30,640 nt of DNA from Saccoglossus kowalevskii. Taxonomy: Eukaryota; Hemichordata; Enteropneusta; Harrimaniidae. The notes under the pieces were generated by a model. That model searched no databases and was not told where the DNA came from. It worked only from the letters and a program-made list of their open reading frames with translations. The DNA lies in the NCBI RefSeq assembly GCF_000003605.2, contig NW_003155256.1, positions 156,023 to 186,662 of the forward strand, read 5' to 3'. Below, one piece after another: positions 9,237-20,205 of this stretch (positions are counted from its first letter, which is position 1; each line of letters opens with the position of its first letter). A program made the position numbers and the translations under genes.

Positions 9237-12200
9237 CTACAAAAGTACATCAGAACATGAGAACATGAGTAAATGTTAAGTTATTGAGTTTTTGCAACAT
9301 AGTTCAAAACAAAATGAATTCTTTTGTTTTTAGTTACTAAGATTACAAGCATTCTGTACATAGAGAGACTCAAATTTCATAAAATTACATTTAGTGTTTT
9401 GGAATAGTGTATGAAATATCTGTATTTTTTAAAAGTCACCATATGATAGCCTTAGATACCTCTGGTAAGTTCAAAGCTTATGTACACGTCACAGTGGTAC
9501 ATTTCATAAATGGCTAGCTTCTGTTCTAGAGTTAACCAAACATTGAAACAAAATCAATTTTCATTGGTGTGATTATAATTTATAATAGCCAGACTTAAAT
9601 ACGGCAGCCAACACACTGCAGAAGTAAAATTTATTATTATTGAGGCTGCATTGGCATTGATTTCACTGCAGATTTTTTTTTAAAGGTGACTAACACATTT
9701 TAAAAGGTAAAACAAGTACTCAGATTTGTTGATGAAACTGAACAGATGAAATGTATTTTGACCCATTACGCAATAAAACTGTATTTATTAAAGTGATAAA
9801 AATCATTTTTGATTTTGTGACCATGAAAAAGTAATTGTGTTTTGATGGAAATGCCATCTATGTTTTTGTAATCACTGTGAATTTCACTCTTAAAATTCTA
9901 CCTGTTGTATTCTAAAAAGATTCTGCTTGAGAACACCCAAAATTAAAGACGAACCCTATATTTAGACAAGAAGTAGGTCCTATTTGTGATAAGGAAAAAC
10001 AAAATTAAATTGTTAATTGCTTTCTCACTTGTTTTAAAAAGATGTTTTAGGCAATCCCAGAATTCAATGTCTGTAATACTTTTATACACTCTTAGAAATG
10101 TAACTAAAATTCCATGTTATCACAAGACCAGAGAATACTTACTCTGTTTGCTTGGTAATAAAGTACTACCAAATATCTGTTACAAACGTTGAAACCCGAC
10201 AAGTGATCACAGGCATTTTTTGCATCAAAAATATCTTCATAAATAACATATGCTGTGCCTTTTGTCTCTGGAGTGTACCCACTGCAAAATAAAAGAGAAG
10301 TCTCTATTTAAATTTACAGTACTAACAATATGATATTGACAATTATAAATTTTAAACACAAGAACAAATTCTTGAAAGGGCATGAAAAACAAATAAGAAA
10401 ATAATAAATATTAAGATGTAAGTGTATAAAGGAATGGATGCTATTGATATCAACCAACCAACACAGCTTAAAGCATTATAATAGTACAGTGGCTGGCTGC
10501 AATGCTCACACGCCCTAGACCAGGGGAAATTATGCAAATAAGTTGATTACCCAGAATGCAACACACACCAAATTTGTACACAATTTACTTTAACAAAAGA
10601 AAACCTTTTAGAAAAAACAATGAATATCATTGTATTAAAAATAAACAAAAATATTAAAAGGCAGAGATGTAATATTAAAAGTTGAGTGAAGTTCAGATAA
10701 CTTATAAGCCACTTCATTATTTCTGCTCACCGTGTCCAATTATTTGCAGCACAATATGATACATATATAGCAAGACATGAGTATTAACATGATGTGTTGT
10801 ATGAAAGGAGAGAAGGTTAGCACTCCCCTTGACAAGGACGGAATACACCCTCGGGTGTTCAACACATATACGGTTAAGGCATTGCCACTTACTTCGTGGC
10901 ATCTAACCATGTTTTTAAGGGGGAAGCTAGATTACACATAGCAACATCAAAACACACTGTAGGATGCTTGTCATAATTCTGTAACAGGATTTCAACAAGA
11001 CTACATTTCTGTCTATCCAAGGAATTGTTGTCAATCATGTCACCACAGATAATTCTAGTACAAGTGTGGAAAAGAGTGATATTGACATGAACAGTAGAAC
11101 TAAGTTGCTGCTTTGAAGTCAACCTCATATGAAAACTTCTGCATACAACTTTTTTAATCTTTATGAAAATCTTTTGGACCCAATAGCCCGGAAACTTATT
11201 ATTACACGTACATGTACAGTCAAACCTGTGTTAACGGCCACCTGGATACAGCGGCCACCTGCCTATAGCGGTCGCAACGGAACAGTCCCAACGAAAATTA
11301 CATGTAAAGTACCCTGTATATAGCGGCCATCTGTCTAACGTGGCCAACGGCCAGGCTTCAGCGGCCGTCGCGATCAGTTGCACTGCATATAACGAACATA
11401 GTTCCCGGATGTCTTGCAGAGTATTGCCTTAAACCTCAGACAACTAATAAGCTCCAAAGATCACAAAGGAAAAAGTTAGCACGTTTTCACACCTTTCATT
11501 CAACCGATGGTTTCGGCAATTATGTTTTATTCAGTTTACCACGGCCAGCACACCGTACCGATGGTCTGGGAAGGCCAAAAAATAATAATAAGAATTTGAA
11601 AGTGTCCTGATAAAAACCTGTGTCATTAATGTTTTGTCGAAATATGTATACCACGGGAATAACTTGGACAGAAGTGCTTTGTACCAGGGGTTTTGTTCTA
11701 TGAATCGAGCAACCACAACGATGACGACCTGAAACGTTTTGTGAATCGCCAGGGCACAGTCCCTATGTGGCCAGGGTGAATCGGAATGCCGACGGTAAAT
11801 CCCAGATCGAATTGATTACCAACAGAAAAACATAACAACTCACTTGTTATTTAGTATCGATATTCATTCACTTTGAACTCTATAAATATCGACAAATACG
11901 CAAGTAACTGGAACTGATAGCAAAAGGGAAAAATCAACGCAACGACCATGACTGTTGTTTTTCCATTCAAATAAATTATGCTAATTAGCCTTGCGCATGT
12001 GCGTTCTTGTTCTTCCGGGGTTATGATAACTTGGGTCAAAAAGTAGAGTCGTTTCCGTTACTGTGTATCGATCACTGTGAGGGAATGTGTGTGCAGTATC
12101 GTCTCGTTTTTTTCGGTCGCTACTGCCTCAGTACATGCTTTTAACAATGTTAAATTGACCTCACTTCGCCGACCAAAAAAACGCCAGGCATATTTCACAT

Positions 12201-14892
12201 GTTTCTATTGTTGCAGCAGTACAATAACATGGAAGTCGCCCAGATTTCAATTGCGCAAAGTAATGTTTTGAGGGATCAATCATTTCGCAAGTGAGGGAGG
12301 TCAGGACGATTTTTGAAGAAAAAAAACACAAAATGTTAAGGGTATTGTGATTGGGGAGGAAACTTTCAAGTTGTCACGTAACTGGAAGAAGATCCATCAG
12401 TACAATAGATAAGTTTTTCGTATACATTGTAGGGATCAATAAAGCACTGCTAACTGTTCCTCTCCCTTCTCCTTGAAAGAATTTGCTATAGCCCAGAAAC
12501 ATTCCGATTTATTAGTGTACGAGACACACTCAATATTAAAAGAAACGCACAAATTCAGAATAGCTAAGCAAAGCAAGCTAAGTGATTTCTTTAGTAGGAA
12601 ACGAGACTAAAACTGCTGCTGAACATGAACTTTTAATTTTCGGTACTACTCATTATTGTGCAGTGGTCGACTTTTGTGAAATGATTTTAATTTACATAAT
12701 ATATTTTAAAATTGAATAAAAAATCAACATTTTTTATTTGTAAATGTAATAGCGTTTGGATACTGTGTACAGTAGTGTGATAGTGTGTGTCAAATTGGGT
12801 TGCCAGATCTGTTTTAATACATTCATTCAATGCCTAATTAATATTCATGAATAAATTAGTAAACCTGTATAGAAAGGCCACTTGTCTCAGAAAGGCCAAA
12901 ATCTCAAAGTTCCATGGGTGGCCACTATAGACAGGTTTGACTGTAATAACGTAAATAATCCATTTAAATATTGGAATCAGCCTTTCTTCAAATGATTTTT
13001 GTTTTCAAGTCGGATATTGGTGTTGGTGTGAATGAAAGGTTGCGTACAGACTGCTTGAATTTCAGTTGTTTTACAGATTCCAAAAAAACAGTTACAATGG
13101 AAAAGCATGTTCAACATTTTTTGTTCGATTACAATTACAATTTTGTTTCGACATTGCAATGATCAACAAGCACATGCCAACCCAAATAATCTTTGCATCC
13201 TTCTGAGGTGCAGAAATCAAGAGTGGGATGATTGAAATACCTACATTTCCCATTTGTCAATAAAACTAATACTTACACTCTTATTTGCCTGATAGCTCCA
13301 TACTTTCCAAATATATCGTACATTTCTTCTGCAGTTATTTTGTATGGCAGGTTACGCACATAAAGTATGCGATTCACTTCTGGTGGAAGACGCACCTACG
13401 AATACACATTTGAAACAATAACATAATATTACGATCATGATTACTAAAACAAGATTACCCAAAGATGTATACAGTAAATTCATTCCAAAATAAATCAACA
13501 AAAAAGCTCAGATCTATTTGCAAGAAACACACACAAATACCATGTTTAGGGATTTCTATGATTTTTTTGCTTTTGTTGTGAAATGATTTCTGATTGAAAG
13601 GACACATTTGTATTTCATCACTACAGTGATTCCTGTAATCAGATGTATTTGTTTTGACTAGCATAACCAGTAGTCATATTCCATGGCGCCATATATTGAA
13701 ACGTTGATTTTGTAATAATTACAACACTGTGGATGGGACGTTAAAATTTAGTCTACAGTGAAAATTGTTTTGACAGAACGCTCTCATCTTTCTCATCGCT
13801 CAATTGATTTTGACTGTAAAGTCAACCACATGTTCATCCGCTAGACCACGAGATACAAGCCCTTTGGGCTAGGCTTCATGGAAGACAAGGGTGTTCATTT
13901 TGATTTCCAAGGCAAGTGTTATAAACAGGTTATGTTAGCAGTCTGGAGGAGTAGTATGTACACAGAATGTGCATAGGAAGGTTCGTTCTCAGTTTTACTG
14001 TATACGGGATCGGTACTGTCAATAGACCGACACAACTGAAAGTCAGAAGATTTTCTTTGCGACAGTTTACCAAAATCTGGTTTTGTATCAAGTAGCCGGT
14101 GAACTGCTGCATTTACACTAGTGAGCCATCATCAACTTGGATTTGTGTAGTTCTGCGTCACTTTTCCCCGACAATGTATATATTACGTGTGTGATGTTTC
14201 AACTCATGGTATATTGAGCTAGCTCTGTGTTTGATGCAAATGACGAAACAGACTAACATGTACTTGGTTTGAAATTTAATTGTTATGTCATAAAATATTT
14301 AAACAAGCTAATTGTAATCCATTCAAAAAATGTTTATATTAGTTGTTTTGTGGGATTAGCAGGGGGTCATTCCAGTTTTTGATAAATTAAATATATCAAA
14401 AATATGACACCTCTCGGAATTAAGCCATCAATACTTTTTGTAGAAATATGACCCTTCGGATTTAAACCATCCGTAGGGGGGGACTGGAATGACACAGGAC
14501 AGGGGAGAAAGATAAGCATTTATCTACTTAGTGGTCAGAGGCGGAGTATTACCCATGTTAAACATCCACGTCAATTTTGCGACTTTCCTTAAGCACAGGA
14601 CATTACAAATAATTGTAAAATACGCACGCTTTCACAGGCAGCTTATTGGGTGACACATTTTATGTGGAAGTGCAAGTATCCGGACAAAAACACTAAGCGA
14701 TCACAAATTATTTGAGTGCCAACGAGTCTTGTTTTCTTGTAATCGAGATTGATTATGATCGTAGCTACATTCCCCGTTGTTCTGCTCATATCAATTCATA
14801 GTCTATGGGTTAGACTGATTCAATAAAACGCCAATATTGTCATTAAACTAACTAACAAACCAACTCACGTTTTGTCTCCTTTGCATCGCCAT
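9153..14892 (-). CDS. SF3B6: Splicing factor 3b subunit 6 (p14 / SF3b14a), complete, four coding exons
   Basis: The coding exons are 14869-14892, 13277-13395, 10143-10281 and 9153-9236, joined in frame to give 121 residues (the human protein has 125). SF3B6 is the U2 snRNP SF3b subunit that sits near the branch-point adenosine and binds SF3B1. A single RRM spans about residues 16-92: RNP2 is ILYVRNLP (18-25) and the RNP1 position holds KGTAYVIY (55-62). Tyr20 corresponds to human Tyr22, which contacts the branch adenosine. Near-invariant stretches follow: [19 protein letters not shown] and NRYLVVLYY. The C-terminus is the usual lysine-rich helix ([16 protein letters not shown], then KYGLNDKK). 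Odd points are a two-residue shorter N-terminus (MAMQRRQN) and Tyr50 where vertebrates have Asn in VGNTPET. All introns are GT-AG. The gene is head-to-head with the PPTY-exon gene, 204 bases between start codons. Confidence 0.97.
10143..10281 (-). CDS. SF3B6: SF3B6 coding exon 3
   Basis: The acceptor is TTTTGCAG (ending at 10282) and the donor GTAAGT (10142-10137). The 139 bases complete codon 48 and encode residues 49-94 ([14 protein letters not shown] to VVLYYQANR). This is the RNP1 strand, second helix and last RRM strand. Confidence 0.97.
10846..10858. repeat. Short palindrome in SF3B6 intron 2
   Basis: ACACCC, centre TC, GGGTGT (10845-10858) sits in a locally less AT-rich stretch (about 10830-10910). 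The surrounding sequence looks like a dispersed short repeat, but no boundaries could be set. Confidence 0.3.
11217..12943. mobile_element. Non-autonomous DNA transposon with CAGTCAAACCTGT ends in SF3B6 intron 2
   Basis: CAGTCAAACCTGT at 11217-11229 is matched exactly in reverse complement at 12931-12943, and both ends are flanked by TA (11215-11216, 12944-12945), as expected for Tc1/mariner-type insertion. Inside the left end a word like ATAGCGGCCACCTG recurs in direct orientation (about 11230-11275 and 11318-11340). No transposase frame is visible. Alternatively the right end alone is a short palindromic copy (about 12857-12943, with AAACCTGTATAG facing CTATAGACAGGTTT), and the left end is a separate fragment. 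Confidence 0.65.
13277..13395 (-). CDS. SF3B6: SF3B6 coding exon 2
   Basis: The acceptor is CGTAG (13400-13396) and the donor GTAAGT (13276-13271). The 119 bases encode residues 9-47 ([19 protein letters not shown] to GAIRQIR) plus two bases of codon 48. It holds RNP2 and the first RRM helix. Confidence 0.97.
14366..14493. mobile_element. Small foldback element in SF3B6 intron 1
   Basis: GTCATTCCAGT (14366-14376) and its exact reverse complement (14483-14493) bound 128 bases. Inside, AATATGAC...CTCGGAATTAAGCCATC recurs 44 bases later as AATATGACCCTTCGGATTTAAACCATCC, so the element carries an internal direct repeat. No target duplication is evident. Confidence 0.5.
14869..14892 (-). CDS. SF3B6: SF3B6 coding exon 1
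   Basis: It encodes MAMQRRQN and ends in phase 0 at donor GTGAGT (14868-14863). The start codon lies inside AAGATGGCG (14887-14895), a YY1-type motif that often overlaps the start codon of housekeeping genes. Confidence 0.93.
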
Positions 14893-14933
14893 CTTGAGAT
14901 CGAGTTCGTACTAAAAACGTAGTCTCGTTTCAC

Positions 14934-14943
14934 TCTCGCGAGA
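14934..14943. promoter_or_regulatory. TCTCGCGAGA palindromic core-promoter motif
   Basis: This is an exact 10-bp match to the motif known from many TATA-less bidirectional animal promoters. It lies 42 bases upstream of the SF3B6 start codon. Confidence 0.75.
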
Positions 14944-14985
14944 ATGACGCGAGATCCTACGCAACGATGATGTCATGCCTCTGCG

Positions 14986-14995
14986 GCGCATGCGT
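14986..14995. promoter_or_regulatory. NRF1-like site
   Basis: GCGCATGCGT matches the palindromic NRF1 core GCGCATGCGC in nine of ten positions. Confidence 0.6.
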
Positions 14996-15096
14996 CAACA
15001 GCTGGAGAGCGAAATTCAGGAAGTGTTTCTGATATCACGAATCCAAAAAACTTTCCCTGTAATTAACAGTCTGTGGTACCGTAATCAAAATCTGAA

Positions 15097-15157
15097 ATGG
15101 ATTCTAAGAACAACCCACCGACCTACGACAAGATATACCCGGGAATGAGCCCCACAG
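15097..15157 (+). CDS. First coding exon of an unidentified gene with an N-terminal PPxY motif
   Basis: ATG at 15097-15099 opens a frame encoding MDSKNNPPTYDKIYPG and four more residues (MSPT), and the exon ends one base into the next codon at a GTGTGT donor (15158). PPTY at residues 7-10 is a PPxY motif that binds WW domains of NEDD4-type ubiquitin ligases. Short PPxY N-termini of this kind occur in small membrane adaptors such as LITAF-type proteins, but nothing here proves that family. Support for the start comes from the shared CpG-rich promoter and the divergent layout with SF3B6. The following exon must start in phase 1; I could not identify it. Confidence 0.6.
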
Positions 15158-18100
15158 GTGTGTACTTAGTGTTTATTATACAAGTTTATTATCGAAAGTG
15201 TAATTAATTTTTGACTCGTCTACGATCACATGCTTCTGTGAATGTGTACGTGGAGCTTCAAGTCTCTGCTTCAAACAGTTGTTGTGTTTCTCCGACGGTG
15301 TTATTTCTCAATACTTGCCGTAAAAGCTGGGATTGCCGTTCACTTTCGATAGTGCGTTGACTTTGTAAACATCTATAAATTTTGGAGTCGAAACTATGTT
15401 AAAACTGTTTATGTCATTCTGGGTTACTATAACCGTTATATGATGACGACATAATATTGTTTTTGTATTTTTATACAAATAGTAAGTTATACTTTTTTTA
15501 AATTCGGTGAAATTAAGTCCTAGGTCATAAATAATTCACTTGTTGCATGGGGTTTGAAATTCACATTGGTATTGCATTTGTTCCCCTGGAAGTACTAGGA
15601 TACATGATGTGTGATCTTTATGATCTATATGATCTATATGTAGGAAGTCTCACGTGTTTACATGCTGTGTTCTTATGGCTTTGTCTACACATTGATTGGT
15701 TGGCAAGAATCAGTTTCTTACTCTCAATGATAAAAAGAACATTTTTGCTGCTGCTGTTATAAAATAAGCATGTTCCTGTGTGGGTTAATAAAACAATGTA
15801 TGGGCATTGTACAATGTCATCACAGATTGTAAGCTAGTGCTGATTTGTCCAATATGCACATACTGGTTAACATGAAATGTAAACAAATGATTATAATAAT
15901 CTTGAATAATTATGTATTGTGTGTAGTTATCTTGGTACTGACCAACGATAAATAGATTAAATTACTTTTTTTCAAAATACAAATACCTCACTATAGTGTT
16001 TAATGTATGAATAATTTAATGACGTGATAAATATATAAATACAGTATATAATAATAATAGCACATGTGCTCATGTAAATGACAGAGGTGCATCTATGTGT
16101 ATGGGCTGGATGAGTCCTATTTCAGTGATCCAGTATACAATAGGTGCAATTTTTCATTTAATGTGCACTACTAGGTGTATTAGATTTAGATATGAAGTGA
16201 TACATTTATGTAGTTGGGTATTTTTGTTGACCTTTGTATGAGGTTGTGTCAACTGTTGACTGCTATCTTTCATGTGATGTTAAATCTGCACTGCTTTGCT
16301 AATGTTTATAAACGATTGCAAATTTACTAGGTCCTAAGCAGTGCTATTTTGTGTTAGGTTGATAATAAATTTGTAACAGGAAGTAGAAAGGTTGCTGTAG
16401 CTACCTGCCATGTAATATCAAATCCCAAATAATCAGAAAAATTGTTGTATATGTGTTTTAAATATAATAATAATTTAATAATATTAATGTACCAAAATGT
16501 ATATATTACTGTAATCTGATGTGTGGTACAATGGTTGCAACTGTGTTCGTTCAGCATCAGAAAGATTCTGTGTTTCACTCCCGCAGTCTTCTCTTCACTC
16601 AGCAGTGAAAAAAAAAAAGAGTACCGGTACATACTGTCTTAACAAGTAAGCGATGTGTAGAATTCCTGAATCTACATAAATAGTGTACACCGGTAATGAC
16701 TGTATAATTACCATTATTAGATGAAGGATGAGTTGTGCTTTAAGGTGTAATTGGTTAACAGGCATCCCTTGTGGGGATATCAGACTGAATGTCTGTCTGG
16801 ATTAATTAATTAAGCAAGCAATCACTGTCACTTCTTCTTGTGACAAATGTTCAAATATTTTCATAAACATTGGTATGTGTTTTTATTCTTTGTTTTTTAT
16901 ATGACTTTCTAGATCACAAAATTTTCTCACTTCTTAGCTGATGCTTTTATTCACAGTATTAGAACATAAACCCTACAGAATTGCTCTTTCGGTGGATGTG
17001 CAAATTAACCAACATTTTTATATCATTCATTCATTCATTCATGAATATGAATTATTATGACTATCATAGACACATGCACCTCCAGAAACTGCATGGACAT
17101 CATATTCTGCTTTCATGGCCCCTACTTTGAGAAAGAATTCGTCATAAAGGTACAGAGTCAATTCTGCTTCATTTCTCGACATGACTCGTTACAATGCAAT
17201 CCCTTCACCTCTGTCATTTACTTAAACACATGCAAATATAGTACGGTAATATAATTTGCGTGATTGTGCAGTCTACAAAACTGAGTACTATATGTGCTCT
17301 TACAAAGCACTTCTATCCCATCACCAGTGTCTGTCATTACTCTTCTTGGGCATCTGTGTCATGCTGGGACCCTCCCCCAAATTCTCTCCTCACAAACACC
17401 AGTTGTAATCATGTATTATCGTAACTGTACAAACGTGTTCTTTTTGATGTATCATAAAAACTGGTCTTTTTTAATTGCATTGGAAAAATAGTTCTTAGAT
17501 ACAAAATTACTGGTTGAACTTTGAGTCAGCTAGCTTACATAATGCATCATTTGTTGACAGAAACACAAATCACAAATGTTTTATGGCCACAAAAACCAAA
17601 CAGATTACAAATACATCCAAATTTTATCCTGGCAAAAAAAGACTTGCAGATTTATCGCATGAATGGGGAAAATAAATTCTCTCTTTTTGATGTCAGAAAA
17701 GTAAGGGGTATATTTGTATGTACAAAAAAACAAAATTCTAGAAGCCAATAAATTACCCGTACAAATAATTATGTGGTTTATTTTTAGAATAGGCAGAGTT
17801 TTTTATTCTTTATGGTACTTGCCATTTTTTGAAGGACACAGATTGTTAAAAAATCATGTATGATTATTTCATTGGATTCTGTTGCCAGCTTCTCACCAGA
17901 CATGAGACATTTGGGTCATGGTTTATATACTCTCATGAGACTACAGGTAATTGTCTCACAAAAATCCAAGAAAATACAAGTCATTCATAAATGTGAATTA
18001 AAATTTAATGAAATGACTCTTGTTTTTATAATAATAATAATAATATATTTGATATTTGATGCCAAGCCTTTTTACAAAAGACATTTGCATTTGAGATCCA

Positions 18101-19084
18101 TGGTACACGTATATTTATAATAAGAGGTACATGGATGGGTAGTGATTGGAATATAAACTTGAGTTATTCTTTTATAGTTCAATGTCAAACATGGTGTTGA
18201 GGTACCTTTACTTCATAGATCTTCACTCAATGTGTATAGCACATTGTTGAGTGTGAAAATGAAGTTCTTTTAGACATGTTGAATGTTTTGACGCCATCTC
18301 AGTGCTATGACCTTTGTTTAACTTATTTTAACGTCTGATTTAACACATAATGCAGAATTTTGAGAAAATGAAAAATTGTTTGTCTCGCATTTTCTAAACT
18401 AATGGAACATTTCTGCCTTACATATTAACCCACCCACCCCACTGTATTGGGTGGGGGGTTAAAGGATGCAATGTTTTCATGAAAATATGTTATGATTTAT
18501 CTGTGTTTATGATAATTAGTGGACATATTTGCTAATTTGAAAATGAACAATGTAAGTCACTGAGAAGCTTTTTGTGTCTTAAGAATGTCAATGAAATGCT
18601 ACGATATATCTTGAATTAACAGAATGGCAAAAATATGTCTTAAGAAATTAAAGCCATTTTCATTCATTCATTGATAATGGGTAGAAAAAAAATTCTTTTA
18701 CTTGTGATGAATGAGAAGATTGGGAATTGATTTCATCAAGACTGAATTGCATTAATCTCTAAAGAGTCTTGAATGTCACTAACATGTCAATTTATAAATT
18801 CCACACAGTGTAGAGAAAATCCTTCAAGGTAGAACAGAATATACATATTTTACAATCAATAAATAGGTTAACAATTAAATTAATAACAGACTGGTAGCTT
18901 TATGATAGTTACCCATTGGGACAACAATGAAAATAGATTGTGAATACAAAAACACAACATGCGTTTCCTGTTTCAATATTATTACCTATATTTTCACTGA
19001 AGAAAAAACACTTCCAAATAGTATTTTAATTGAGAATATCAGTAAAAACCATCTCCTTCCCAAAAATATCGATGTCATATTGTA
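15158..19084. other. Probable long first intron of the PPTY gene; no exon supported
   Basis: AT-rich sequence with simple repeats: TGATCTATA-type units at 15611-15640, (CATT)n at 17024-17042 and ATA repeats near 18028-18046. Open frames at 16354-16632 (minus), 17057-17254, 17521-17751 and 17860-18120 (plus) match no family and lack convincing splice borders in phase 1. A TTAA-bounded hairpin is at 18425-18462. Confidence 0.4.
18425..18462. repeat. C/G-strand hairpin bounded by TTAA
   Basis: TTAACCCACCCACCCC, a short spacer, then TGGGTGGGGGGTTAA: imperfect arms of about 15 bases with TTAA at both outer ends. The G-rich arm could form G-quadruplex structure. TTAA is the target site of piggyBac-type elements, but the internal sequence is too short to assign. 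Confidence 0.5.
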
Positions 19085-20205
19085 CTGTACTTCCACCCAG
19101 GGGCCTGAACATGTAAAATTGGGAAAATTAGGGGTGGGCTTATACTCGAGGACCACCTCAGAAAAGATAATTTTTTAGGGGCTTTAAAATTGTAACCATC
19201 TTCCCAACAACGAAAAATTATCCAAATTACATTTTTCTCGGAGAAATATTACGTCTTTTTGATTTCTGCGACACTATTTACAATGAAGAAACAAACGTGT
19301 TCATAAACATTGTATTACAATACGATTTACATACCGCCTGAATTTACGGTACAAAAATGGGTAGGGTCTGAGGGAAAACAGTTGAAGGCAAGATCTTTAT
19401 CATTATCTTCGTTGTGGAATGTTTTCGATCGTACGCAAACTCTCGATACAAAGTAATTTCCGCCATGGTGTTTTTCATCATGATTTGACCTGAACAACTT
19501 CCTTTGACCTAACAGGTCACGTCTTTCGTTAACCAATCAAAATGCTGTGTCGTACAGACGAAGTTTTCCGATTATTGACAAAGTCATTTTTCAACGCAAT
19601 GCAGAAGTGAATTACCGTGATGTTAAAATGTGATCTGCTTTTGACAAAAAACGGTGATTATTTTCCTAAAGCTGTTGATCTGCAATTTTCGAAAGGTAAA
19701 CTGAGGGTGGAGGAAGTATTTAAACTGTTCACGGTCGCCAATAAGTCATGTCGAAAAATAGTTTGCTCGTTCACATCCCATTCGCGAAGGTCTCAATGAA
19801 CACTATTATTCGGAAAAGTAAAACGATGTTCAATGACCAGGTTTCAAGACTTGACAATGACATTTTTGACGTTTCTAAAACTACTACTGAATCAGTATTG
19901 CAACACTGGGGCTCATCCTGAGTAAATAACAGAATAAAAAAGGTGCGAACCATGTTCCATACGTTCGCCGGACATGCACTCTGAAATTAATGCGAGTTTT
20001 CTTGTAAAAGCAGGAACCAAACTACCGTACCAATCACGATTATTATGCAATGAAATACACTTTTTACGTGAATATTTGTAATGAATGTAGTTGACATCCG
20101 GTAAGAACACCCTGGGTCTATACTTAGGGATATCCTCAACCTGTTAAATGTCTAAAAACAGAGAATGGGCTTATACTCGGGGAGGGGCTGTAATTGTAAC
20201 TACAG
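19085..20205. mobile_element. Non-autonomous DNA transposon, copy 1 (plus orientation)
   Basis: This is homologous along most of its length to the reverse complement of 21037-21964. Shared blocks include CCCAGGGGCCT near the left end, ACAATGAAGAAAC, TTACATACC, ATTTACGG, CAAACTCTCGAT, the palindromic TTTGACCTAA segment near 19503 and AATGCTGTGT. The left terminus CTGTACT and right terminus ACTACAG are decayed inverted ends. GGGCTTATACTCG occurs near both ends in the same orientation (about 19137 and 20167). The frames at 18927-19178, 19327-19536, 19617-19799 and 19771-20110 lie in or overlap it and are not genes. Confidence 0.65.

Larger units (their letters stand above)
14893..15096. promoter_or_regulatory. 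Bidirectional promoter between SF3B6 and the PPTY-exon gene
   Basis: Only 204 bases separate the two divergent start codons. The block is CpG-rich against its surroundings and has no TATA box. Sites seen are the palindrome TCTCGCGAGA (14934-14943), a second CGCGAGA (about 14948-14954), a CRE/ATF-like TGATGTCA (14968-14975) and an NRF1-like GCGCATGCGT (14986-14995). A YY1-like AAGATGGCG overlaps the SF3B6 start codon. This set is typical of promoters of ribosomal, splicing and mitochondrial housekeeping genes. Confidence 0.8.

Noticed and set aside
10889-11128. Minus-strand frame of 79 residues in SF3B6 intron 2
   Set aside because: Lies inside a well-supported intron, has no recognised motif, and borders repeat sequence.
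16500-16600. Possible tRNA gene
   Set aside because: A GGTTGCAA-like word and a TTCACTCCC-like word were noticed, but no cloverleaf with matching acceptor and anticodon stems could be built.
17057-17140. Candidate phase-1 exon (TCTSRNCMDIIFCFHGPYFE) after the PPTY exon
   Set aside because: Weak acceptor without a polypyrimidine tract and no family resemblance, so chance is more likely.
18927-19178. Open frame ending in GLYSRTTSEKIIF
   Set aside because: Its second half is the left end of transposon copy 1, so the frame is accidental.
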